DNA from: Porticoccaceae bacterium
GTDB taxonomy: Bacteria > Pseudomonadota > Gammaproteobacteria > Pseudomonadales > Porticoccaceae
Direction: 5' to 3'
NCBI GenBank assembly: GCA_003448675.1
Contig: DLXZ01000156.1
Location: 1 to 5,232 of the forward strand
DNA length: 5,232 nucleotides
Part shown: in pieces, positions 1 through 5,232 of the stretch
Layout: every line of letters starts with the position of its first letter
Position numbering within the stretch: position 1 is the first letter of the stretch
Made by a program: the position numbers and the translations under genes
Notes under the pieces: model-generated
What the model was told of the DNA's origin: nothing
The model's input: only the letters and a program-made list of their open reading frames with translations
Database searches by the model: none

Positions 1-886
1 CGACCAGCTTCGGGTTGTCGCAGAGTTTTTGGTATTGATCCGGGTTCTGGTTGAGGGCCAGTACGCTGCCGCTCATGGTGTTGCGGGTGGTGTCGTTGCC
101 GCCAACAATCAGCAGGATCAGGTTGCCGAGAAACTCGTTGGGGCCCATGTTGCGGGTGGCGTCGGAGTGGGCCATCATCGAAATCAGGTCCGGGCCCGGT
201 TCAGCATTAACCCGCTCGTTCCAAAGCCGGGTGAAGTATGCCAGGCATTCGGCCAGTTCTTCGCGGCGCTGCTCTTCGGTCTCGTAGACGCCGGTGCCGG
301 GCAGGGCAGTGGCGACCTCGGACCAGCGGGTCAGCTTGCGGCGGTCCTCCCAGGGAAAGTCAAACAGCGTGGCCAGCATCTGTGTAGTCAGTTCAATGGA
401 GACCTTCTCCACCCAGTTGAAGGTTTCGCCCACCGGCAGGCTACTGAGTATGCGCCGGGAACGCTCGCGGATGGTGCTTTCCAGCCGCGCCAGATTCTGG
501 GGCGAAACCATTGGGCTGACCGCCTTGCGCTGCTCATCGTGCTTGGGCGGATCCATGGCGATAAACATCTCGACGCCGAGACCCAGGTTGCCGTCCTGAA
601 TGGTGATGCCGCCATTGCTGGTGTCGGAGGAGAACACATCGTGGTGCATCTCCACTTCCATAATGTCTTTGTACCTAGTGATCGCCCAGTAGGGGCCAAA
701 CATCGAATCCTCGCAGTAGTGCACCGGATCCTCCCGGCGCAAACGCTCGAAGTAAGGCCAGTGGGTATTGCTCTCATAGAGCGCCGGATCGGAGACATCG
801 ATATCCTCCAGGGGCATGGCATTAACTTTATCGACCAGCTCCCGGGCGACTGCGGAATCAATTACCTTGTGCTGTGGAACGTTCAT
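1..886 (-). CDS. cyp153: Cytochrome P450, CYP153-like alkane/fatty-acid terminal hydroxylase (3' end cut by window edge)
   Basis: Reading leftward from the ATG at 886-884 gives 295 residues with no stop, running off the window. The protein matches what I remember of the CYP153 family: an early ALEDIDVS-like stretch (here PLEDIDVSDP, 25-34), FGPYWAITR (63-71), the C-helix block EMFIAMDPPKHDEQRK (106-121) with the HxxxR haem-propionate contacts at H116 and R120, MLATLFDFPWEDR (170-182), and the I-helix oxygen-activation motif GGNDTT at 262-267 followed by RNTMSG. CYP153 enzymes are soluble, three-component bacterial P450s that hydroxylate the terminal carbon of n-alkanes or fatty acids using electrons from a ferredoxin and its reductase. 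No membrane anchor is visible, as expected. Family members run to roughly 420-470 residues, so the K-helix ExxR and the haem-binding cysteine loop lie beyond the left edge; their integrity cannot be judged here. The start is supported by an AGGGG six bases upstream. Partner redox genes are not in view. Family call is firm; exact substrate is inference. Confidence 0.93.
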   Translation of the reverse strand, partial: MNVPQHKVIDSAVARELVDKVNAMPLEDIDVSDPALYESNTHWPYFERLRREDPVHYCEDSMFGPYWAITRYKDIMEVEMHHDVFSSDTSNGGITIQDGNLGLGVEMFIAMDPPKHDEQRKAVSPMVSPQNLARLESTIRERSRRILSSLPVGETFNWVEKVSIELTTQMLATLFDFPWEDRRKLTRWSEVATALPGTGVYETEEQRREELAECLAYFTRLWNERVNAEPGPDLISMMAHSDATRNMGPNEFLGNLILLIVGGNDTTRNTMSGSVLALNQNPDQYQKLCDNPKLV

Positions 887-892
887 AAACAA

Positions 893-897
893 CCCCT
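893..897 (-). promoter_or_regulatory. Ribosome binding site of the P450 gene
   Basis: On the minus strand AGGGG sits six bases before the ATG at 886-884. It is the only purine-rich Shine-Dalgarno-like stretch near the P450 N-terminus, and no other in-frame ATG lies just upstream, so it fixes the start. Confidence 0.65.
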
Positions 898-927
898 GAT
901 ATACATCATGCTGTCGAAATAATTTGG

Positions 928-946
928 CCAACAGAAATCCCGTTGG
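928..946 (-). repeat. Small inverted repeat in the P450 leader
   Basis: CCAAC (928-932) and GTTGG (942-946) form a perfect five-base stem around a nine-base loop; two G-T wobbles and one A-T pair can extend it outward. It falls at the very start of the leader predicted from the candidate promoter, so it could protect the 5' end of the transcript or be a protein-binding half-site pair. Stem length is short enough to be chance. Confidence 0.3.
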
Positions 947-954
947 TTATGCAA

Positions 955-984
955 TTTATATCCGCCTTGAATGAGTAAAAACAA
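955..984 (-). promoter_or_regulatory. Candidate sigma-70 promoter for the P450 gene
   Basis: On the minus strand TTGTTT (984-979) and TATAAA (960-955) are separated by 18 bases. The -10 box matches five of six consensus positions; the -35 box only keeps the TTG. Transcription would begin near 948, leaving a leader of about 60 bases that starts with a small hairpin (CCAAC/GTTGG). Inference from consensus only; alkane-responsive P450 promoters are often activator-dependent, which would fit a weak -35. Confidence 0.3.
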
Positions 985-1154
985 CGCCGGGGAAAGTGAC
1001 AAAAGGGCAGAAACTGACATAAAGGGAGGTGGGAGTAGAGCGCTAATTTCTGTTGCGGCGGACTATAAATGCAATTAAAACATGATGTTAGCGTGTGTGT
1101 ATGCTGATAAATCCGCTTTCAAGAAATTTACAAATTTTGGGATAATTTATTCGA

Positions 1155-1177
1155 ATCTGCGACATTATGTCGCGGAT
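1155..1177. promoter_or_regulatory. Near-perfect 23-base dyad, operator-like
   Basis: The arms are ATCTGCGACAT (1155-1165) and ATGTCGCGGAT (1167-1177) around a single central T. Ten of eleven positions are complementary; the exception is a T/G pair, which could still wobble in RNA. The inner GCGACAT/ATGTCGC is perfect. A one-base centre makes an RNA hairpin impossible without opening the inner pairs, so a dimeric DNA-binding protein site is the better reading. It lies about 270 bases upstream of the P450 start and about 725 bases upstream of the beta-helix gene, so its target is uncertain. Confidence 0.5.
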
Positions 1178-1218
1178 AAAAGTGAAATAGTTTAGGTTTG
1201 GCCGTCTTCGAGTAGAGG

Positions 1219-1234
1219 GTCTGTGGTGACAGAC
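1219..1234. repeat. Perfect small hairpin, 6-base stem and 4-base loop
   Basis: GTCTGT (1219-1224) and ACAGAC (1229-1234) pair perfectly around the loop GGTG. No T-run follows in either direction, so it is not an intrinsic terminator. It lies just before the possible gene remnant. Role unknown. Confidence 0.4.
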
Positions 1235-1248
1235 AATCTTATAAGCCA

Positions 1249-1736
1249 ATGTTAAATGATAATTTTTGTGCGCTGGAGAGCGGTCCTGTCGAAGCGTTCT
1301 TTACCGCGTAGATCGAAACTAGGGTTCTGGAGGCACAATATGGCGTTGGTATCCGGAAATAGCATTTCCAGATCTGGCAGGGGGATATCCCGGAACAATT
1401 CGATATGAACGGGAAAAAGGCGTTTTGTTAGGGGTGCTATTCGCGACGTTGGTTGGTAGCCATTCCTATTAGACGTATCCGGCTACAAAACGGATTTGTT
1501 TGTTTCTAAACAAGCGTCCGTCAAGAATCAGATCGCTAGCGATGTATAAGATTTGGTAGGCCAATTGCTATATTTATTGGATACGTCTGAAGACGAGATA
1601 GGTGAGATTCTGGCGAAGATTTAAAGCTGTAGCTTCCTTCATTCCCCTGTCCAGGATTATGACTAAACCGGTGTGGAATGTTGAGGGCGATGAAAATACG
1701 TCCTTACAGGATGAGCTCATACCGTCTATCGAATAA
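1249..1736 (+). pseudogene. Possible decayed gene of unknown family, spread over three frames
   Basis: Short stretches of plausible protein line up on the plus strand: one frame from the ATG at 1249 to the TAG at 1429-1431, broken by TAG at 1309-1311 and 1360-1362 (it includes HFQIWQGDIPEQFDMNGKKAF); a second frame from about 1421 to the TAA at 1622-1624, broken by TAG at 1457-1459 and TAA at 1547-1549 (it includes GYKTDLFVSKQASVKNQIA and LLYLLDTSEDEIGEILAKI); and a third from about 1602 to the TAA at 1734-1736 (it includes MTKPVWNVEGDENTSLQDE). Joined, they would be a protein of about 160 residues with four internal stops and two frame changes. Three of the four internal stops are TAG, each one change from a glutamine (CAG) or lysine (AAG) codon. 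I recognise no family. Open pieces of 12-44 codons are near what chance gives in such DNA, and choosing frames by eye biases the result, so this is tentative. Confidence 0.2.
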
Positions 1737-1738
1737 TT

Positions 1739-1767
1739 CTGAAAATTTAAAAACAACCACTTATCGT
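1739..1767 (+). promoter_or_regulatory. Candidate sigma-70 promoter for the beta-helix gene
   Basis: CTGAAA (1739-1744) and TATCGT (1762-1767) are 17 bases apart; each matches four of six consensus positions, in an A-rich setting. Transcription would start near 1774 and give a leader of about 130 bases that includes the inverted repeat at 1800-1832. A better -35 (TTGTCA, 1782-1787) exists but has no -10 box at proper distance. Weak support. Confidence 0.22.
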
Positions 1768-1799
1768 ATCTTTCCATGCTTTTGTCAGATGGCACTCAA

Positions 1800-1839
1800 T
1801 TATCAGGGGATAAAAAATAAAGTTCCTGATAAGTTCCCC
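1800..1839 (+). promoter_or_regulatory. Inverted and direct repeats in the leader of the beta-helix gene
   Basis: TTATCAGG (1800-1807... first base at 1800) and CCTGATAA (1825-1832) are perfect eight-base complements around a 17-base A-rich loop. An alternative stem overlaps it: GGGGA (1806-1810) with TCCCC (1835-1839). AAGTTCC also occurs twice, at 1820-1826 and 1831-1837, eleven bases apart, which is one helical turn. The arrangement could be an operator, or two mutually exclusive leader hairpins acting as a switch about 60-100 bases before the start codon. No known riboswitch class was recognised, and no T-run makes it a terminator. Confidence 0.35.
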
Positions 1840-1886
1840 GTTCTAGGTGGTTGCAAATCACAGCAGCAGTCACATTTTCTTTGAAC

Positions 1887-1891
1887 AGGGA
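1887..1891 (+). promoter_or_regulatory. Ribosome binding site of the beta-helix gene
   Basis: AGGGA lies ten bases before the ATG at 1902, slightly long spacing. It supports the ATG over an upstream in-frame TTG at 1851, which has no such site and would place 17 polar residues ahead of the signal peptide. Confidence 0.5.
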
Positions 1892-1901
1892 TGTACGTAA
1901 G

Positions 1902-4781
1902 ATGACAACTAACTTGTTCGGTAATTTCCTGGTTAGGGTAGCCTTTCTCTTTTGTATTGTTGCGTTGAATCCAATTTCTGCTATTGCAGCGAACTATTAT
2001 TTATCCGCTGCGGGTAATGACGGTGGGGACGGAAGCGAAGCTCAACCCTGGGCGAGCTTTCAACACGCTTTCACTCAACTTGGCCCCGGAGATGTTCTGA
2101 TAGTAAAAGACGGTTTGTACAGCGAACCGTTAGCGCCCAGTGTTTCTGGGCAGCCAGATAACCCTATTAGGATATATGCCGAGAACGATGGGAAAGTGAT
2201 CATTGAAACCGTCGATGAGCCAGCGATTTATATATCCAACAAAAACTATATAACGATTGAAGGTATTTTTGCGCGCACGTCAGGTGAGAACGCAACGGTT
2301 TATGTAGGCGGCCACGACGGTCCAGACTGGTCGGATAAAACAACGGGCATAATTCTGCGTCGCGTCAGCGTTCAGGGTTCTTCCCTGATGATTAACAGCT
2401 CGGCTTTTCACGTCGCGAGAGTTGACAATGTCTTATTGGAAGATGTTTGGAGCTTTGGCCACGCGCGTAACACGATGGCAGTTTATGGCTCGGACAATGT
2501 GACTGTAAGACGCGCTGTTATTCGCTGGGATGGTTGGTATGGTTACGACTATAAGCCTGACGATCCGCGTGTTGGTCTAACGGTCTACAATACTCACAAC
2601 AGCGTGTTCGAAAATATCGTTGTTATTGACGGAGGTAAACAGGGAGCGGATACCTTTGGCGAAAGGGTGGCGCTGGCAATCTCTGGAAACAACAATGGCG
2701 AAACGGCGCCATTTATCGACTCTTCTAACAATAGTTTTCACGGGGTTATTCTACTCAACAATGTCGGAAAGGGTTTAAACGCGGAAAGCGGCGAAGGTAT
2801 TTTATTAAACAATTATATTGAACACCTCGTTTCCTGGGATAACAGCGCCGTTGGGTATGTTGTTAACAGAAACGCGGATGGCACAAGTTTGGTTCATGGT
2901 ACCGTCGGCTTTAATAATCAGGGGGTGCGTTACAGCCCTTACCATAATGTGCTCAACAGCTATCTATACAGTACGCTGGTGATGAGTAATCGCAAGGCGG
3001 AAGAGGATGGTGGCACCTCGGTAGGCTATTGGAGTACCGGTGAGGATGCGACCAATGATCACAACAATTATTTTGATCACCAGGTTAACTACACAGGCAC
3101 TGTGCCTGGTGCAAATGATATCTCTATACCCATTACCATGGAGTACATTGTTGAAATCCCGGATAGCGTAAATACCGGTGCTGGTCATGACGGCGATGAT
3201 ATTGGCGCTACGGTCGTAAACCGTTGGGTCGATGGTATCGAGACAGACCAGCCACTTTGGCCCTACCCGCTTGAAGATCGTATAAAAAGTGAGATGTGTG
3301 ACCCCGTTGCATTGGTAAACCTGGGTCGAACCGCTGATAACGTAGCTGACTGGTGTGAAACGTCTAAAACCTTAACGGAGTACATTTGGGAGTATCTCGG
3401 TAATCCGACTCCAGACCATATCTATGACGGCAATAGCCCACCACAAATACAGTGGTTGCAACCCGTGGATCAGGCACAGTACTACCCGGGTCAAGACATT
3501 ACATTGGAAGCAAATGCCTCGGACAGCGACGGTCATATTCAAAGTGTTGAGTTTTATAGTAATGGGAGCCTGCTCGGCATCGTCAATCAGGCGCCCTATA
3601 TTTACAACTGGTCGGAGACTACAGTCGGCACCCACGTACTGACTGCCGTAGCGACGGATAACGAAGGATTGACTACCAGCGCGGATATCGAGGTAGCCGT
3701 TTTATCAGAGCTTGTGGCCGTGGCTACCAGCGAGTCGACTTCGTACGGTCAGATACAAAACGGTTCTTACGTGGATACGCATACTGCCTCCGGATCCGAA
3801 GTGCTTATAGAGCAGTTATCTGGCGGCAAACCCTCACGGCGTGTCAGTAAGCTGGCACACCAATGGCTTATCACGGGTGTTGTGCCTGGCGAAAGCGTAG
3901 AGTTGTTTATTGATGCGGAAGCGCCAGCAAACAGCGATAACGATAATTACGCTTTTAGCTATTCAGTAAATGGTGGCGCTAGCCAGACCATTGGCCAGTT
4001 GAACCAGGGAGAGCGCCAGCAGTTCTTCGTCGCGCTATCCCCCGCCACAACGGGTACCGTGACCGTTTTGGTTGAGGATACTAATCAATCTACCTCCGGG
4101 AATCATCAGGTGGATGCGGTTATCGTCAACCAGATAACGATTACCACCTCTGGATCTCCCACTAATCAGGCACCCGTATTAAGCATCGATTCTCCAGCCG
4201 ACGGCGCGGTTTTTGATGCGGGAACAACAATTGTTTTTAGCGCGTCGGCTACGGATGAAGACGGAGATTTAAGCAGCGAGATTAATTGGAGTTCCACGCC
4301 TGCGGGGGTGAGTGGCACTGGCGCAAGTATATCGTTTGATAATCTCGCTATCGGTACTTACACAGTCACTGCGCAAGTCAGCGACAGCGCCGGGCTGACC
4401 ACTCAAAAAAGTGTTGTTATTAACGTGGTTGAACCCTCCAGTGCGACGCTTATAGCGGTATCCGATCTTGACGGTATCGGCATGGCTGGCGGTGGTAGAT
4501 GGAGCGCCGAGGTCACGATTGAAGTCCGTGATGATGAAAGTACCCTGATATCCGGTGCTGTTGTAAGCGGATACTGGACGAACAAAAGCAGTCAGGTAGT
4601 GAGTTGTACCACCGATGGGGTTGGGCGATGCACCGTGACTCAGGACAGACTCAAAAATAATAGAGACTCTGTAGCATTTGGTGTCGTAGGCATCACAGGT
4701 GCATTGCCATACCAGCAGGCTGCTAACAGCGATCCAGACGGGGATAGTGATGGAACAATCATTACCCTATTCAAGCCATGA
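1902..4781 (+). CDS. Secreted right-handed parallel beta-helix protein with Ig-like and beta-sandwich domains, possible polysaccharide lyase or binding protein
   Basis: The 959-residue protein starts with a signal peptide: residues 1-12 contain one arginine, a hydrophobic core spans about 13-22, and cleavage is likely after SAIAA at residue 30. A beta-helix follows (about 31-440), opening with YYLSAAGNDGGDG and GPGDVLIVKDGLY, the usual start of PL6/PL9-type lyases and DUF1565-like proteins, then rung-like repeats of the NxVxxxxV type (SDNVTVRRAV at 197, HNSVFENIVV at 232, NNSFHGVILL at 276). RWDGW at 208-212 is a notable motif. A linker with a cysteine pair (466, 485) ends in LTEYIWEYLGNPTP (491-504). 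Then come an Ig-like domain (about 512-600), a beta-sandwich domain (604-749, with GSYVDTHTASG and SGGKPSRR), a second Ig-like domain (756-844) and a C-terminal Ig/fibronectin-like domain (847-959) with cysteines 902 and 910. There is no C-terminal sorting motif. Exact reaction is unknown: lyase, epimerase or binding protein are all possible. The gene stands alone, convergent with yaiI. Confidence 0.85.
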   Translation: MTTNLFGNFLVRVAFLFCIVALNPISAIAANYYLSAAGNDGGDGSEAQPWASFQHAFTQLGPGDVLIVKDGLYSEPLAPSVSGQPDNPIRIYAENDGKVIIETVDEPAIYISNKNYITIEGIFARTSGENATVYVGGHDGPDWSDKTTGIILRRVSVQGSSLMINSSAFHVARVDNVLLEDVWSFGHARNTMAVYGSDNVTVRRAVIRWDGWYGYDYKPDDPRVGLTVYNTHNSVFENIVVIDGGKQGADTFGERVALAISGNNNGETAPFIDSSNNSFHGVILLNNVGKGLNAESGEGILLNNYIEHLVSWDNSAVGYVVNRNADGTSLVHGTVGFNNQGVRYSPYHNVLNSYLYSTLVMSNRKAEEDGGTSVGYWSTGEDATNDHNNYFDHQVNYTGTVPGANDISIPITMEYIVEIPDSVNTGAGHDGDDIGATVVNRWVDGIETDQPLWPYPLEDRIKSEMCDPVALVNLGRTADNVADWCETSKTLTEYIWEYLGNPTPDHIYDGNSPPQIQWLQPVDQAQYYPGQDITLEANASDSDGHIQSVEFYSNGSLLGIVNQAPYIYNWSETTVGTHVLTAVATDNEGLTTSADIEVAVLSELVAVATSESTSYGQIQNGSYVDTHTASGSEVLIEQLSGGKPSRRVSKLAHQWLITGVVPGESVELFIDAEAPANSDNDNYAFSYSVNGGASQTIGQLNQGERQQFFVALSPATTGTVTVLVEDTNQSTSGNHQVDAVIVNQITITTSGSPTNQAPVLSIDSPADGAVFDAGTTIVFSASATDEDGDLSSEINWSSTPAGVSGTGASISFDNLAIGTYTVTAQVSDSAGLTTQKSVVINVVEPSSATLIAVSDLDGIGMAGGGRWSAEVTIEVRDDESTLISGAVVSGYWTNKSSQVVSCTTDGVGRCTVTQDRLKNNRDSVAFGVVGITGALPYQQAANSDPDGDSDGTIITLFKP

Positions 4782-4804
4782 AATTTAACGTTATTTAGGC
4801 GGCT

Positions 4805-4833
4805 TGAAGTGTTAGCGGAAAGGATAACACTCA
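4805..4833. terminator. Hairpin in the convergent spacer, possible weak bidirectional terminator
   Basis: AGTGTTA (4808-4814) and TAACACT (4825-4831) are perfect seven-base complements around a ten-base loop; allowing one bulged A, the stem extends to TGA/TCA at its foot. It lies 24 bases after the stop of the beta-helix gene and about 75 bases beyond the stop of yaiI, between convergent genes where a terminator is expected. The stem is AT-rich and no T-run follows on either strand, so intrinsic termination would be weak. Confidence 0.35.
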
Positions 4834-4906
4834 GGTAGACATTAACATCCAGACAGGATATGTGGGTGTCGTTGCCTGTGGTGGCATATCACCGGAGAAG
4901 TTGCGG

Positions 4907-5232
4907 TCATCGAAGTTTTGCCAGTATTCGATCCAGTATATTGGCAAAGGCCTGACGATCCTGCTGGTTAAGGGGCGGTGGGCCGCCATGGACTTCACCA
5001 GTACTTCGCATTTCTTCCATAAAATCACGCATGGCCAGACGCTGTTTTATATTGGCGGTGGTGTAATGTTGGCCTCTTGGATTAATCGCTTCCGCGCCTT
5101 TATCGATGGCTTCCGCCGCGAGTGGTATATCGGCGGTAATGACCAGGTCACCCGCTTCAAGATTTTTCACGATGTAGTTGTCGGCTACGTCAAAACCGCC
5201 GGCGACCTGCGTGCTTTTAATCCAGGGTGATC
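4907..5232 (-). CDS. yaiI: YaiI/YqxD family protein (UPF0178, DUF188), N-terminus cut by window edge
   Basis: The minus strand is open from the window edge to the TGA at 4909-4907, giving the last 107 residues. They match E. coli YaiI as I recall it almost block for block: [13 protein letters not shown] (9-21 of the visible part), [16 protein letters not shown] (27-42), NPRG (50-53), [10 protein letters not shown] (64-73), GGP and the QQDRQAFA stretch (89-96). The family is about 150 residues long, so some 45 N-terminal residues, including the expected start with its aspartate-rich VDADAC motif, lie to the right of the window. The fold is PIN-like and the protein is presumed cytoplasmic; no reaction has been established. 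The GTG at 5170-5168 is an internal valine codon, since clear homology continues upstream of it. The gene converges on the beta-helix gene with a 125-base spacer. Confidence 0.95.
   Translation of the reverse strand, partial: SPWIKSTQVAGGFDVADNYIVKNLEAGDLVITADIPLAAEAIDKGAEAINPRGQHYTTANIKQRLAMRDFMEEMRSTGEVHGGPPPLNQQDRQAFANILDRILAKLR

Larger units (their letters stand above)
887..1901. other. AT-rich gap of about 1 kb without a convincing intact gene
   Basis: This stretch separates the divergent P450 and beta-helix genes. All six frames are broken into short pieces. The two longest open stretches, minus 1574-1795 and plus 1678-1884, have no recognisable motif. It is clearly richer in A and T than the P450: 20 G/C in the 60 bases from 1741, against 36 in the 60 bases from 541. 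It holds the listed promoter candidates, a strong dyad at 1155-1177, a perfect small hairpin at 1219-1234, a possible gene remnant at 1249-1736, and the leader of the beta-helix gene. No tRNA, rRNA, CRISPR array or insertion-sequence ends were recognised. The length is unusual for two divergent promoters and suggests lost coding content, an unseen small RNA, or an insertion scar. Confidence 0.7.

Noticed and set aside
29..922. Long open frame of 297 codons on the plus strand
   Set aside because: It runs antisense across the P450, whose family motifs are unmistakable on the minus strand. The long opening is a by-product of high GC and codon bias, and its translation shows no motif.
1256..1408. 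Small 50-codon open frame rich in arginine and serine
   Set aside because: There is no ribosome binding site or recognisable motif, and the length is within chance expectation.
1574..1795. Open frame of 73 codons on the minus strand
   Set aside because: There is no motif, the composition is odd for a protein, and no clear ribosome binding site was found. I treat it as chance in the gap.
1782..1814. TTGTCA with GATAAA as a promoter
   Set aside because: The boxes are 21 bases apart, too far for a sigma-70 promoter, and TATCAG at 13 bases is too near.
1678..1884. Open frame of 68 codons on the plus strand
   Set aside because: There is no motif or Shine-Dalgarno site, and it runs through the inverted repeats and the leader of the beta-helix gene.
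1851..1901. Upstream TTG as start of the beta-helix gene
   Set aside because: It would add 17 residues before a normal signal peptide and lacks a ribosome binding site; the ATG at 1902 fits both.
887..1901. tRNA, CRISPR array or insertion sequence in the gap
   Set aside because: I saw no cloverleaf with a CCA-type end, no regularly spaced repeats, and no terminal inverted repeats with target duplications.
4787..4794. TAACGTTA palindrome after the beta-helix stop codon
   Set aside because: Eight-base palindromes are common by chance, and this one has no loop or T-run to act as a terminator.
4862..5230. Open frame of 122 codons on the plus strand at the right end
   Set aside because: It overlaps the YaiI coding region on the opposite strand, which matches its family along the whole visible length.

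Overview
The window looks like the chromosome of a Gram-negative, probably marine or hydrocarbon-associated gammaproteobacterium. Three things suggest this: a CYP153-type alkane hydroxylase P450, a YaiI/YqxD (UPF0178, DUF188) protein that closely resembles the E. coli version, and a large secreted multidomain protein whose accessory domains are of a kind common in marine gammaproteobacteria. The assignment rests on remembered family resemblance only; no database search was run.

Layout. Bases 1-886 (minus strand) hold the N-terminal 295 residues of a cytochrome P450, cut by the left edge before its K-helix and haem-cysteine loop. Bases 887-1901 are about 1 kb of AT-rich DNA with no convincing intact gene. 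This gap carries the probable P450 promoter and leader, a near-perfect 23-base dyad at 1155-1177, a small perfect hairpin at 1219-1234, a weakly supported possible gene remnant at about 1249-1736, and the leader of the next gene with a long inverted repeat at 1800-1832. Bases 1902-4781 (plus strand) encode a complete 959-residue exported protein: signal peptide, right-handed parallel beta-helix, Ig-like domain, beta-sandwich domain, second Ig-like domain and a C-terminal Ig/fibronectin-like domain. Bases 4782-4906 are a short convergent spacer with one hairpin. Bases 4907-5232 (minus strand) hold the C-terminal 107 residues of a YaiI family protein, cut by the right edge.

How the parts relate. 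The P450 and the beta-helix gene are divergently transcribed, about 1 kb apart. The beta-helix gene and yaiI converge. No operon is visible and nothing links the three products in one pathway. The P450 would hydroxylate alkanes or fatty acids in the cytoplasm, the beta-helix protein would act on or bind a polysaccharide outside the cytoplasm, and YaiI is a conserved cytoplasmic protein of unknown role. The central segment (gap plus beta-helix gene) is visibly more AT-rich than either flank, so it may be an accessory insertion between two more conserved genes. I found no clear new multi-gene system. The best leads are the uncharacterised secreted beta-helix protein and the dyads in the gap before it.
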